From Sphingomonas faeni (GTDB lineage Bacteria > Pseudomonadota > Alphaproteobacteria > Sphingomonadales > Sphingomonadaceae): a DNA stretch of 64,000 bases. The stretch spans positions 546,761 to 610,760 of the forward strand of contig NZ_JALPNF010000002.1 of the NCBI RefSeq assembly GCF_023195535.1, in the 5' to 3' direction. This document shows, in pieces, positions 17,968 to 26,356 of the stretch; the stretch's first letter is position 1, and each line of letters starts with the position of its first letter. A program made the translations under genes and the position numbers. The notes beneath the pieces were generated by a model, which made no database searches, was not told the origin of the DNA, and saw only the letters and a program-made list of their open reading frames with translations.

Positions 17968-18810
17968 ATGATCGAACTCGACCCCCAGCAAGCCGCCGCC
18001 CGAACCTGGTTCGAATCCCTGCGCGATCGCATCTGCGCCGAGTTCGAGGCGATCGAACGGGAGGCGGGGTCCGACGCGGCGTTCGAATACACCCCGTGGA
18101 ACCGGGTCGATCCGTCGGGCGAACCCGGCGGCGGTGGCGTGATGGGCGTGATGAAGGGCCGCGTGTTCGAGAAGGTCGGCGTCAACGTCTCGACCGTCGG
18201 CGGGACGTTCGAGGGCGATTTCGCCAAGTCGATCCACGGCGCGGGCGACGACCCGCGCTTCTTTGCCACCGGGATCAGCCTAGTCGCGCACATGACCAAC
18301 CCGCACGTGCCGGCGGTGCACATGAACTGCCGCTTCCTCAACACCACCAAGCGCTGGTTCGGCGGCGGCGGCGATCTCAACCCGCCCTTGCCGATCGAAG
18401 AGGATACGGCCGACTTCCACGCGACGATGAAGGCGGCGTGCGACGCGCATGATCCGGCGCATTATCCCCGCTTCAAGGAATGGGCCGAGACCTATTTCTA
18501 TATCCCGCACCGCAAGGTCGGCCGCGGCGTCGGCGGGATCTTCTTCGATCATCTCGATGGCGATTTCGAGACCAACTTCGCGTTCACGCGCGATGTCGGC
18601 GAGGCGTTTCTCGATGCCTATCCGCGGATCGTGCGGCGGCGGATGGATACGCCGTTCGATGCCGCCGACGAGGCGCGGATGCTCGAATGGCGCGGGCGCT
18701 ATGCCGAGTTCAACCTCGTCTACGATCGCGGGACGCTGTTCGGGCTGAAGACCGGTGGCAACATCGACGCGATCCTGATGAGCCTGCCGCCGCGCGCGAC
18801 GTGGTCCTAA
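17968..18810 (+). CDS. hemF: Oxygen-dependent coproporphyrinogen III oxidase
   Basis: Aerobic haem synthesis: oxidatively decarboxylates coproporphyrinogen III to protoporphyrinogen IX. The 280-residue product carries the family signatures GGGGVMGVMKGRVFEKVGVN, AVHMNCRFL, KRWFGGGGDLNP and, near the end, FNLVYDRGTLFGLKTGGN. It lies close to the bc1 genes, which need haem, though in a separate unit. Confidence 0.97.
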   Translation: MIELDPQQAAARTWFESLRDRICAEFEAIEREAGSDAAFEYTPWNRVDPSGEPGGGGVMGVMKGRVFEKVGVNVSTVGGTFEGDFAKSIHGAGDDPRFFATGISLVAHMTNPHVPAVHMNCRFLNTTKRWFGGGGDLNPPLPIEEDTADFHATMKAACDAHDPAHYPRFKEWAETYFYIPHRKVGRGVGGIFFDHLDGDFETNFAFTRDVGEAFLDAYPRIVRRRMDTPFDAADEARMLEWRGRYAEFNLVYDRGTLFGLKTGGNIDAILMSLPPRATWS

Positions 18811-18813
18811 CGG

Positions 18814-19407
18814 GTGGCGCTGATCCCGGTTGCCGACGACGTCCTCGCGACGATCGTCACGACGCTGGAAATGCGCAAGCGGCCGCCGCTACGGCCGAGC
18901 CCGGGGTCGCGGTTGCGGCTGGTGCGGTGGGAACGGCCGGCGCTGGAGAAATACCGAGCGCTGTTCCGGCGGGTGGGGAGCCCATGGCTCTGGTACTCGC
19001 GGCTGGTGATGGCGGACGATGCGCTGACCTCTATCGTCCACGACCACGGCATCGCAGTGTATGCGGTGATCGACCCGGCGGGGATCGAGGTCGGCATGCT
19101 CGAACTCGACTTCCGCACCGCCGCCGCCTGCGAAATCTCGTACTTCGGGTTGATACCGGAGCTTGCCGGGCAAGGTCATGGCCGGTGGTTGATGGCCGAG
19201 GCTTGCGCGCGGGCTTGGGCGAAGGGGGTGGAGCGGGTCTGGCTGCATACCTGCACGCTCGATCATCCTAGCGCGCTGGGGTTTTATCGCGCGCAGGGGT
19301 TCGTGGCCGTGACGCGGACGATCGAGACGTTTCCGGATCCTCGGGCGACGGGGGTGCTGCCGGAGGAGACGGCGCCGCAGATTCCGTATCTGGGGAAGCG
19401 GGGGTAG
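18814..19407 (+). CDS. GNAT family N-acetyltransferase
   Basis: A 197-residue acetyltransferase. The acetyl-CoA loop is in YFGLIPELAGQGHGRWLMAE, followed by the C-terminal GNAT strand LHTCTLDHPSALGFYRAQGF. The start is GTG at 18814, three bases after the hemF stop, so it is probably cotranscribed with hemF. The substrate is unknown. Confidence 0.86.
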   Translation: MALIPVADDVLATIVTTLEMRKRPPLRPSPGSRLRLVRWERPALEKYRALFRRVGSPWLWYSRLVMADDALTSIVHDHGIAVYAVIDPAGIEVGMLELDFRTAAACEISYFGLIPELAGQGHGRWLMAEACARAWAKGVERVWLHTCTLDHPSALGFYRAQGFVAVTRTIETFPDPRATGVLPEETAPQIPYLGKRG

Positions 19408-19417
19408 TTCGCCCACT

Positions 19418-19514
19418 TCGTCACCCCGGACTTGTTCCGGGGTTCACCGTTCCGCAAACCCAGCTTTGTCGAGTGTGCGCATCGGTGGATGCCGGAACAA
19501 GCCCGGCATGACGG
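19418..19514. repeat. Paired-hairpin element, family C (copy C2)
   Basis: Relative to C1 the order is inverted. The left hairpin is CACCCCGGACTTGTTCCGGGG and the right is ATGCCGG-AACAAGC-CCGGCAT ending in GACGG. The inner ACCGTTCCGCA is shared with C1. It lies between convergent genes. Confidence 0.8.
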
Positions 19515-19530
19515 GGGTGGTGGGGCAGGC

Positions 19531-20271
19531 CTACCGCGCCAGGCGCCGATAAGCGGAAACCGCGATCAGAGCCATCGCTATACCCGCCGCCATCGCCGCC
19601 ACCGCGGCGCCGGCGTCGACGATCGCGAGCGCGACCGGGTTGGGTTCGCCCGCCTCGCGCAACGCACGATCCAGCATAATGAACGGCGCCCCAGCGATCC
19701 AGCCGCTGATGTAGCTGAACGCGGCCAGCCCCATCAGCGGCAACCCGGAACCGCGGCTGAGCATGAAGCTGCGGCGGATCGCGCCGAGCGCCCCGAGCGG
19801 TGCCTCGGCGAAAAGTGCCGGACCGGTCAGCATCGTCCGGCCGAGGATGTAGAGCCCGGGAATCGCATACAGCAACAGCCCCGCCCCCGCCGGCAGCGAG
19901 ACGATCACCATCGCCAGCAGGAAGCGCGGGAAGATTCGCAGGCAGCGCGTCAACGCCCCGCGCAGGTCGGGCTGGTCGCGGTCGAGATACAGCGCGTAGA
20001 ACAGCGACGTGCCGAAGAAGCTCGTCACATAGGCGAGCAGGTACCAGCCGCCATGCGCGCCCGCCCAGGTCTGCACCGCGTCGGCCCAGGCCATCGCCTG
20101 CGCCTCGTTGTCGCCCGCCCCTGCCACAGGCATCGGCGGATCGGGCACGACCAAGGCGAGCGCGAACGCGGGCAGGAACAGGAACGGTGCGGCGATCCGC
20201 AGCAGCAGGTCGCGGTCGCGCTTGAACAGGCTCCAGGCGTCGGTGAGGACGGTCGCGAAATCGAGCTTCAT
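19531..20271 (-). CDS. Multi-pass membrane protein of unknown function
   Basis: A 246-residue integral membrane protein with about six hydrophobic segments. A motif typical of DUF/GPDPase-type membrane domains (LGAIRRSFMLSRGSG) lies before the last two helices. The start ATG overlaps the stop of the upstream gene by ATGA, implying coupling. Shared motif position and topology suggest it is a divergent paralogue of that neighbour. The function is unknown. Confidence 0.75.
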   Translation of the reverse strand: MKLDFATVLTDAWSLFKRDRDLLLRIAAPFLFLPAFALALVVPDPPMPVAGAGDNEAQAMAWADAVQTWAGAHGGWYLLAYVTSFFGTSLFYALYLDRDQPDLRGALTRCLRIFPRFLLAMVIVSLPAGAGLLLYAIPGLYILGRTMLTGPALFAEAPLGALGAIRRSFMLSRGSGLPLMGLAAFSYISGWIAGAPFIMLDRALREAGEPNPVALAIVDAGAAVAAMAAGIAMALIAVSAYRRLAR

Positions 20272-21089
20272 GGGGTGACGGATTTCTCTCTGACGGCGAC
20301 ATAGAGCTGCGCGGTGAAGACGGCGGCGAGCGCGGTGAAGGCGGTGGTGACGATCGTCGCGGCGATCCCCGACAGGAAGGTCGCAGTGGCGATCCCGTCG
20401 GCGCCGAGCGCGAGGCGGAAGAGGATCCCGGTGACCGCCTGCGCCGCCCAGGTGGAGACCAGCGCCACGATCGCGAACAGGATCATCACGCCGATGATCC
20501 GCCACGTCAGCCCCTTGGTCAGCCGGACCGAGCGCCGGATCGCGCCGATGCCGAGACGTTCGTTGAGGACGACCGGGTTGAGCAGCACCAGCCGCGCGCC
20601 GATCCAGATGACGGCGATCATGTAGGCGAGGCCGTACAGCCCGACGAACCCGGCCGCACCGGCGCTGGGCGGGGTCATCTGGGCGCTCGACCCGTTCGCG
20701 GCGGCGGTGAAGTCGAAGCCCGACTGGATCAGCACGACGATCGGCGGCACCACGAACAGCAGTGCGACGATCATCAGGATCACCGTGATGCCAAGCGCCG
20801 GCCAGACGCGCGCGCTGGCCTGACGTCGGGCCGCGGGTGCGTCGGTGGCCGGGTCGGTCGCGATCGCGACGATCGCGAGCTGCGCCCAGATCATCGCCAT
20901 CAAGGCCACGATCGTCAGCACGCCGCCGACCAGCGCGAACATCGCCGTCCCCGGCGCCGAGAAGGCGACGAAGCCGTCCCGGACGACGCTGGGCAACAAG
21001 ATGCCGAGCACCGCGATCGGCGCGATCATGCCGGTGCGCCCGTTGAGCACCTCGACCGTGCGATCCCAGACCGTTCCCATCTTCACCAT
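20268..21089 (-). CDS. Multi-pass membrane protein of unknown function
   Basis: A 273-residue membrane protein with about six helices and the motif IGAIRRSVRLTKGLTWRIIG, characteristic of glycerophosphodiesterase-type membrane domains. I chose the ATG at 21089; the open frame continues upstream to 21872, but that part is antisense to lipB and is not coding. It forms a two-gene unit with the downstream relative through an ATGA overlap. Confidence 0.75.
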   Translation of the reverse strand: MVKMGTVWDRTVEVLNGRTGMIAPIAVLGILLPSVVRDGFVAFSAPGTAMFALVGGVLTIVALMAMIWAQLAIVAIATDPATDAPAARRQASARVWPALGITVILMIVALLFVVPPIVVLIQSGFDFTAAANGSSAQMTPPSAGAAGFVGLYGLAYMIAVIWIGARLVLLNPVVLNERLGIGAIRRSVRLTKGLTWRIIGVMILFAIVALVSTWAAQAVTGILFRLALGADGIATATFLSGIAATIVTTAFTALAAVFTAQLYVAVREKSVTP

Positions 21090-21188
21090 GTGCCGTGCTC
21101 CCCCGGTTCCTGCTCTGCGCGAGTTAGCCCAAGCCCCCGCACTTGACCACAGGTTGCAAGTCGACGCGCGGGTGCGCAATTGGGGATC

Positions 21189-21866
21189 GTGACCACCCTG
21201 CCCCCCTCCGCCGCCGCCGGCATCGAATGGCGCACCAGTGCCGGCCTGACCCCCTATGCCGACGCGCTGGCGGAGATGGAGGCACGCGCGGTCGCGGTCG
21301 GCGCAGGCGAGGCGCGCGAGCTGTTGTGGATGCTCGAGCACCCGCCGGTCTATACCGCCGGCACCAGCGCGGAGGCAGGCGACCTGATCGACGCGCGCTT
21401 TCCGGTGATTCCGACCGGCCGCGGCGGCAAATACACCTATCACGGGCCCGGGCAGCGGATCGGCTATGTCGTGCTGGACCTCACCAAGCGCGGGCGCGAC
21501 GTGCGCTGTTATGTCCACGCGCTCGAGTCCTGGGTGATCGCGGCGCTCGGCGAACTCGGCGTCGAGGCATTCGCGGTCGATGGGCGGGTCGGCATCTGGA
21601 CGCTCGATCGGGGACGCGAAGCCAAGATCGGGGCGATCGGCGTGCGCGTGAAACGCTGGGTGACACTTCACGGCTTCTCGGTGAACGTCGCCCCGGACCT
21701 GTCGCACTTCGGTGGTATCGTCCCGTGCGGCCTGCCCGAATACGGCGTTACCAGCCTGCAATCGCTCGGCATTCCGGCCGACCTTGCAACTTTCGACGCC
21801 GCCCTTGCGTTGACGGTCGATGCTTTCCTTGAAACAGTTTCTTGTCCTCAGCAAAACGAGGCTTGA
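21189..21866 (+). CDS. lipB: Octanoyltransferase
   Basis: Transfers octanoate from acyl carrier protein to the lipoyl domains of 2-oxoacid dehydrogenases and GcvH. The product is about 225 residues. [16 protein letters not shown], the catalytic Lys in [19 protein letters not shown] and the nucleophilic Cys in [12 protein letters not shown] are visible. The start is uncertain between GTG 21189 and TTG 21180; both lie next to a weak GGGG ribosome site. Confidence 0.94.
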   Translation: MTTLPPSAAAGIEWRTSAGLTPYADALAEMEARAVAVGAGEARELLWMLEHPPVYTAGTSAEAGDLIDARFPVIPTGRGGKYTYHGPGQRIGYVVLDLTKRGRDVRCYVHALESWVIAALGELGVEAFAVDGRVGIWTLDRGREAKIGAIGVRVKRWVTLHGFSVNVAPDLSHFGGIVPCGLPEYGVTSLQSLGIPADLATFDAALALTVDAFLETVSCPQQNEA

Positions 21867-21954
21867 GGACAAAGCGTTATCGGATTAATGTCCACTACGA
21901 TTTGGGTATTAAGGGCGAGCAGCCAGCCAAATCCTCTATCTAGGGAGCTTCCAC

Positions 21955-22221
21955 ATGCGTGCACTCATTTCCAAGGTCCTGACCGGTTCGCTGATCGCCA
22001 GCGCAGCACTCGCCGTTTCGGCTTGCGGTCCTAAGACCGAGACGACCACCGACAACACGATGGTCACCGACATGAACGCCACCGAAGGCATGGACACCAT
22101 GACCGACAACATGACTGCCGTCGACGGCACGATGAACGGTGGCATGATGGCCAACGACACCATGATGGCGAACGACACGATGATGTCGAACGACACCATG
22201 ATGACCAACAACGCAATGTAA
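21955..22221 (+). CDS. Small Met/Asn/Thr-rich lipoprotein
   Basis: An 88-residue protein. The lipoprotein signal ends in VSAC (Cys at about 24). The mature part is almost entirely Met, Asn, Asp, Thr and Gly, with about four tandem NDTMM units near the C-terminus and similar M-T-D-N units before them. Such Met clusters could bind Cu(I), but this is inference. A strong ribosome site precedes it and a clean terminator follows, so it is a monocistronic, probably well-expressed gene. Confidence 0.75.
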   Translation: MRALISKVLTGSLIASAALAVSACGPKTETTTDNTMVTDMNATEGMDTMTDNMTAVDGTMNGGMMANDTMMANDTMMSNDTMMTNNAM

Positions 22222-22281
22222 TCTCCGTGGAGATTGCCCGCTTCGGCAGGCAACCTCCGACCGGAATTACATGTTGTGAAA

Positions 22282-22310
22282 GGCCGCCCGGGCAACCGGG
22301 CGGCCTTTTT
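22282..22310 (+). terminator. Intrinsic terminator of the Met-rich lipoprotein gene
   Basis: GGCCGCCCGG (22282-22291), a GCAA loop and CCGGGCGGCC (22296-22305) form a perfect 10-bp stem followed by TTTTT. Between it and 22503 I see no further gene. Confidence 0.92.
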
Positions 22311-22503
22311 CGTTCCGGTGCTTCCACGCGTGGGTGGACGGACTTGCGTCACCTGCCGCGATCGTTTCGGAGGCGGCGAATCGAGTTGTGCGATACGCCG
22401 CGGACGATGTTCTGCCGATCACCGGAAAAGGTTAAATTCGCTTGGGAGTTTTGCGGAAACGCTCTAGATTCGCGGACTTGAAGTGTGCCCTGGGGAGGTT
22501 GGA

Positions 22504-23214
22504 ATGAATGTGTTGCGTACCGCGCTCGCGCTATGCGTGGCGTCGAGCGGGCTCGCTGCGGCGCAGTCGGCGTCGGCGCAGTTCTTTTTGCAGTCGCGCG
22601 ATTTTTCGGCCGCAGCTGTCACCGGGGATGAGGCCGATCTGGGCCAGCCCCTGCCGGGTGCGACCTCCGCGGAAACGCGCGCTGCGCTCGTCTGGCACAT
22701 GCGCGCCGCGCTCAACGTCGCCGCGCTGCAATGCCAGTTCGAGCCGACGCTGCTGACCGTGCCCAACTATAATTCGATCCTCGCCGATCATGGCGAAGAG
22801 TTGAAAGGCGCGTTCGATACGCTGACCAAGTATTTCCTGCGCGTGAACAAGGCCGCCGGTGCCCGCGCCGGGCAGGCCGCGCTCGACCAGTTCGGGACGC
22901 GCACCTATTCCAGCTTCGCGACGGTCGCCGCGCAATACGGCTTCTGCCAGACCGCCGCCTCGATCAGTCGCGACGCGGTGTTCGCACCGCGTGGGCATTT
23001 CTTCGAGGTCGCGCTGGCCCGCTCGCGTGAACTGCGCAACAGCCTGATTCCGTGGGGCGAACAGCGCTTCCCGCGCTACATCGGCAACGAGCGGTCGGCG
23101 CCCATGATGGTCCGTCTCGACACGATTTGCTGGAACAAGAAGGGCGAATGGGTCGTGAAGAAGTGTGGCGCGCAGAACTGGCCGCCGGTCGGTGTCGGGA
23201 TTGCCGGGCGGTAA
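22504..23214 (+). CDS. Secreted protein of unknown function
   Basis: A 236-residue protein with a signal peptide (about 1-27, ending AQSASAQ). The mature part is helical and contains four Cys residues (LQCQFEP, YGFCQTAA, DTICWNKK, KKCGAQNW) that could form two disulfides in the periplasm. I chose the ATG at 22504 because GGGGAGG lies just upstream. I recognise no named domain. Confidence 0.72.
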   Translation: MNVLRTALALCVASSGLAAAQSASAQFFLQSRDFSAAAVTGDEADLGQPLPGATSAETRAALVWHMRAALNVAALQCQFEPTLLTVPNYNSILADHGEELKGAFDTLTKYFLRVNKAAGARAGQAALDQFGTRTYSSFATVAAQYGFCQTAASISRDAVFAPRGHFFEVALARSRELRNSLIPWGEQRFPRYIGNERSAPMMVRLDTICWNKKGEWVVKKCGAQNWPPVGVGIAGR

Positions 23215-23312
23215 CGTCGCTACGGATCCGAACTGCTTCTTGCCGTAGCGTCTGAGGCCAACTGGCAGCGGGCGGCGATCGGTAAGAACGAACACCAGCC
23301 CCTTCCTCCAAT

Positions 23313-23398
23313 CCGTCACCCCAGCGAAAGCTGGGGTATCTCACGAGGCGGACGACCGAAGCCGCAACGGGAGATCCCAGCTTTCGCTGGGATGACGG
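23313..23398. repeat. Paired-hairpin element, family A (copy A2)
   Basis: Left arm CCGTCACCCCAGCGAAAGCT, right arm AGCTTTCGCTGGGATGACGG. The spacer GGCGGACGACCG is related to those of A3 and A4. It lies between convergent genes. Confidence 0.9.
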
Positions 23399-23452
23399 AT
23401 CGGCGGGTTCTGGGGGAGCCGGCGTCCATCGCGGGACGCCTGCCCCAGCCGA

Positions 23453-24085
23453 TCAGCGCAAACCCAGCAGCTTGTGCGTCTGGAGCGACAACCGCCACTG
23501 CGGCCGCGCCATCACCATTTCCACGCACGCCTCGCGGTTCGCCTCCGCGCGCGGATCGTCGAGCGGCTGGAGCAGCAGGTTCGCGAAGTCCCAGGTCTCG
23601 ACATCGGCGATATCGGTCCCCGGCTGCGGCCAGACCAGCTTCAGTTCGTCGCCGGTGCGCTGCACGACGATGCTGCCCGCCTTGGGGCTGATGCACACCC
23701 AGTCGATACCGGGATGCGCGGCGATCGTGCCGTTGCTCTCCATCGCGATCCGGAAACCCTCGGCATGCAGCGCGTCGACGATCGCATCGTCGATCTGGAG
23801 CATGGGCTCGCCGCCGGTCAGGACGACGAAGCGGTCGTGCGCGCCCTCCCCCCAGAACCCCGCAACCGCCGCCGCCAAGCCTCGCGCATCGGCGAACTTG
23901 CCGCCGCCGAGTCCGTCGGTGCCGACGAACTCGGTATCGCAGAACTTGCACACGGCAGTCGCGCGGTCCTGTTCGCGACCCGACCACAGGTTGCAGCCGG
24001 CGAACCGCACGAACACTGCACGGCGACCGGCGTTCACGCCCTCGCCCTGCAGCGTCAGGAACATCTCCTTGACCGCGTAGCTCAT
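23453..24085 (-). CDS. queE: 7-carboxy-7-deazaguanine synthase
   Basis: A radical-SAM enzyme of queuosine (7-deazaguanine) synthesis that contracts the ring of carboxytetrahydropterin. In this 210-residue protein the cluster cysteines are Cys31, Cys46 and Cys49, the CX14CX2C spacing seen in QueE of several Proteobacteria rather than CX3CX2C. LQGEGVNAG and the VLTGGEPML motif (SAM binding) are also present. It starts 4 nt after queC, so the two are cotranscribed. Confidence 0.95.
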   Translation of the reverse strand: MSYAVKEMFLTLQGEGVNAGRRAVFVRFAGCNLWSGREQDRATAVCKFCDTEFVGTDGLGGGKFADARGLAAAVAGFWGEGAHDRFVVLTGGEPMLQIDDAIVDALHAEGFRIAMESNGTIAAHPGIDWVCISPKAGSIVVQRTGDELKLVWPQPGTDIADVETWDFANLLLQPLDDPRAEANREACVEMVMARPQWRLSLQTHKLLGLR

Positions 24086-24089
24086 CGCG

Positions 24090-24794
24090 TCAGACCGGCT
24101 TTACGGCGTAGCGGGTCGGATCGGCGATGCCCGCCTCGTCGAAACCGCGCGCGCGCAGGCGGCAGCTGTCGCACTCGCCGCAATGGAGCGAGCCCGGTGC
24201 CGGATCGTAACACGACCAGCTCAGCCCGAGATCGAGCCCGAGGCGCGTACCTTCGCGGACGATATCCGCCTTGGTCATGTTTTGAAGCGGCGCCTGGATA
24301 CGGAACGGATCGCCCTCGACGCCGGCCTTGGTGGCGAGTTCGGCGAGACCTTCGAAGGCGGCGATGAACTCGGGGCGGCAATCGGGATAGCCCGAATAAT
24401 CGAGCGCGTTGACGCCGATATAGATGTCGCGCGCGCCGGCTGCCTCGGCCCAGCCCAGCGCGAGGCTGAGGAAGATCGTATTGCGAGCGGGCACGTAGGT
24501 GACGGGGATGCCGCCGCCGTCTTCGGTGCCCACGCCGTCCTTGGGGACGTCGATATCGGCGGTCAGCGCGGAGCCGCCGAACGCGGACAGGTCCATCGGC
24601 AGGACGATATGGCGTTCGGCGCCGAGCGCGTCGGCGATCCGGCGCGCAGCGGCGAGTTCGACGCGGTGGCGCTGGTTATAGTCGAACGACAGCGCGAGCA
24701 GGCGCTGGCCGGCTTCGCGCGCCATCGCGGCGGATACCATCGAGTCGAGCCCGCCCGAAACGAGCGCGACCGCAAAGGGAGCAGGAGATGTCAT
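24090..24794 (-). CDS. queC: 7-cyano-7-deazaguanine synthase
   Basis: ATP-dependent conversion of 7-carboxy-7-deazaguanine to preQ0, the step after QueE. In this 234-residue protein the PP-loop ATPase motif LVSGGLDS is at 11-18, SFDYNQRH follows, and the zinc-binding Cys cluster is SWSCYD and CGECDSC near the C-terminus. It is first gene of the queC-queE unit. Two terminator-like hairpins lie just upstream. Confidence 0.96.
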   Translation of the reverse strand: MTSPAPFAVALVSGGLDSMVSAAMAREAGQRLLALSFDYNQRHRVELAAARRIADALGAERHIVLPMDLSAFGGSALTADIDVPKDGVGTEDGGGIPVTYVPARNTIFLSLALGWAEAAGARDIYIGVNALDYSGYPDCRPEFIAAFEGLAELATKAGVEGDPFRIQAPLQNMTKADIVREGTRLGLDLGLSWSCYDPAPGSLHCGECDSCRLRARGFDEAGIADPTRYAVKPV

Positions 24795-24822
24795 GATGCG
24801 GAGTGCGCTAGGCCAGCGGCGC

Positions 24823-24856
24823 GCAAAAAGAAAGGGCCGCCCGGTGGAGCGGCCCT
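24823..24856 (-). terminator. Intrinsic terminator upstream of queC (second of two)
   Basis: On the minus strand, AGGGCCGC (24856-24849) pairs with GCGGCCCT (24840-24833), with an 8-nt loop, followed by TTCTTTTT. It lies 30-60 nt before the queC start and after another hairpin with its own U-tract. Confidence 0.7.
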
Positions 24857-24884
24857 GAGGTTGGCGCAGATCGCGCCACAAGGG

Positions 24885-24912
24885 AGAAAAAACGTGCCGA
24901 ATAAAAGCACGT
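24885..24912 (-). terminator. Terminator-like hairpin between hslO and queC (first of two)
   Basis: On the minus strand, ACGTGC (24912-24907) and GCACGT (24897-24892) form a stem with a 9-nt loop, followed by a T-rich run TTTTTTCT. It may end the hslO transcript. The roughly 30 nt between it and the next hairpin could be a small RNA or leader. Confidence 0.6.
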
Positions 24913-24960
24913 GATCAGGGGTAGCGAAGAGGGGTGAAAAGGACGTTAACGGTCGTCTTT

Positions 24961-25109
24961 TCCCTCTCCCCTACGGGGAGAGGGAGGGAGCAGCCGCTTG
25001 GCTGCGGAAGGGTGAGGGGTAGTTGGGAATGGTGTCCCGAGCCTCACGCCCCTCACCCTCCCACGCGCAAGTACGCGCGGGCCCCTCCCTCTCCCCGGAG
25101 GGGCGAGGG
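24961..25109. repeat. Paired-hairpin element, family E-like (copy E3)
   Basis: The left hairpin is CCCTCTCCCC-TAC-GGGGAGAGGG and the right pairs CCCCTCCCTCTCCCC with GGAGGGG. The inner GGGTGAGGGG and CCCCTCACCC are also complementary. It lies directly 3' of hslO. Confidence 0.78.
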
Positions 25110-25111
25110 TT

Positions 25112-26014
25112 TTAACCTTCCACCGGTACCGGGAATTTCTTCGCGCAGAACGCGCAGTCGACGACGATGAAGCCGGTCTCGTCCGCCATCGACTGACGCT
25201 CCTCGATCGGGAATTTCGAGATCACGCCCTTGATATAGTCCGGATCGCAGCGGCACCCGCGGACGATCGGGATATCCGCGAGGATGCGGACGTCCTCCTC
25301 CTCGTTGAACAGCCGCCATACCAAGGTCTCCAGCGGCAAGGTCGCGTCGGTCAGTTCGTCCGCACCCATCGTGTTGCCGAGCGTCGCCACATGCTCCCAC
25401 TCGGGATGGTCGAGCTTGGTGTGCAGCCGTTCGCGGCCATCCTCGCCCTCGGGAAGATGCTGGAGGAACAGTCCCCCGGCGACACAGCGGCCGTCCGGGC
25501 CCTTCGCCATGCCGGTGCGGATCATCGTCGGGATCTGCTCGGACTGGGTGAAATAGCTCTGCGCGGCCTCAGACAGCGTGTCGCCGTCGAGGGGCACGAT
25601 GCCCTGATAGCGCTCGTTGCTGCTCGCCATGTCGAACGTGATCGCGAGGTAACCGGCGCCGAACAGCGCGAACAGCGACGGCTCGGCGGGGGCTTCGGCG
25701 AGCTTGTCGGCATCGTACTCGATATAGCCGCGCACCTCGCCGCCCCGGTAATCGCAGACGAGCAACTGGACGACGCCGTTGTCGGTGCGCGTCTGCATCG
25801 TCAGCTGGCCGCTGGCGTCCTTCAGCGTCGAGCCGATCAGCGCGGCGAGCGTGAGCGCCTCGGCGAGCAGCTTCTCGATCGCGGAGGGATAGGCGTGCGC
25901 GGCGAGCACTTCGTCGAGCGCGGTGCCAAGCCGGACGATCCGGCCGCGGGCGCTGCGCGCGGGGATCGCGAAGGCCAGCGCGCGGTCGAGATCGGTCATG
26001 TTGGGGTCGTTCAT
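25112..26014 (-). CDS. hslO: Redox-regulated chaperone Hsp33
   Basis: A holdase activated by oxidation and unfolding. In the 300-residue product the C-terminal zinc cysteines are RGCRCDPDY and DCAFCAKKF (CXC and CXXC), the redox switch of the family. I chose the ATG at 26014; an alternative is 25999, and neither has a good Shine-Dalgarno. It lies downstream of argF in the same orientation but is separated from it by two family A elements. Confidence 0.95.
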   Translation of the reverse strand: MNDPNMTDLDRALAFAIPARSARGRIVRLGTALDEVLAAHAYPSAIEKLLAEALTLAALIGSTLKDASGQLTMQTRTDNGVVQLLVCDYRGGEVRGYIEYDADKLAEAPAEPSLFALFGAGYLAITFDMASSNERYQGIVPLDGDTLSEAAQSYFTQSEQIPTMIRTGMAKGPDGRCVAGGLFLQHLPEGEDGRERLHTKLDHPEWEHVATLGNTMGADELTDATLPLETLVWRLFNEEEDVRILADIPIVRGCRCDPDYIKGVISKFPIEERQSMADETGFIVVDCAFCAKKFPVPVEG

Positions 26015-26081
26015 CGGAGGGAAGATGGGGAGCGAAGGCGGCGGGTCAACCCGATTTACCATCCGTCACCCCGCCCCGCGT

Positions 26082-26167
26082 CCGTCACCCCAGCGGAAGC
26101 TGGGGTATCCCCGTTGGCGGACGTCGCGGGTTGCACCGGGAGATCCCAGCTTTCGCTGGTATGACGG
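26082..26167. repeat. Paired-hairpin element, family A (copy A3)
   Basis: Left arm with ACCCCAGC-GGAA-GCTGGGGT, right arm with ATCCCAGC and the loop complement ending GACGG. The spacer CCGTTGGCGGACGTCGCGGG is nearly the same as in A4. A lone left-end stub, ATCCGTCACCCCG, lies just before it at about 26061. Confidence 0.88.
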
Positions 26168-26229
26168 ACGGGGCGAGATTGTGGTCCCTTCACAGGCAGG
26201 CGGCGGCTTTTGCCCGTCATCCCCCATGT

Positions 26230-26316
26230 CCGTCACCCCGGCGGAAGCTGGGGTATCCCTGTTGGCGGACGTCGTGGCTCGTACCGGGGAGATCCCAGCT
26301 TTCGCTGGGATGACGG
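26230..26316. repeat. Paired-hairpin element, family A (copy A4)
   Basis: A direct tandem neighbour of A3, in the same orientation and 62 bp apart, with spacer TGTTGGCGGACGTCGTGGCT. The near-identity of spacers as well as arms shows that the roughly 85-bp unit was copied as a whole. Together A3 and A4 occupy the 26015-26356 gap between argF and hslO. Confidence 0.9.
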
Positions 26317-26356
26317 AGGGGCCGGCTGACGTAAACGGCGTGTTACCTCTGCCCTT

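Noticed and set aside
18003..18020. A tRNA-like GGTTCGAATCCC motif
   Set aside because: It lies inside hemF and codes for the conserved TWFESLR region; there is no acceptor stem or anticodon arm around it.
20268..21872. An upstream extension of the membrane protein gene to 534 codons
   Set aside because: The extra part is antisense to lipB and lacks membrane segments or homology; the ATG at 21089 is followed at once by the real protein.
24795..24915. A preQ1 riboswitch upstream of queC
   Set aside because: The hairpins are terminator-like with U-tracts and lack the short pseudoknot and A-rich tail pattern of preQ1 aptamers.
26082..26316. A CRISPR-like array suggested by repeated palindromes
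   Set aside because: There are only two units; the spacers are alike, not unique; each repeat is an inverted pair; and no cas genes are present.
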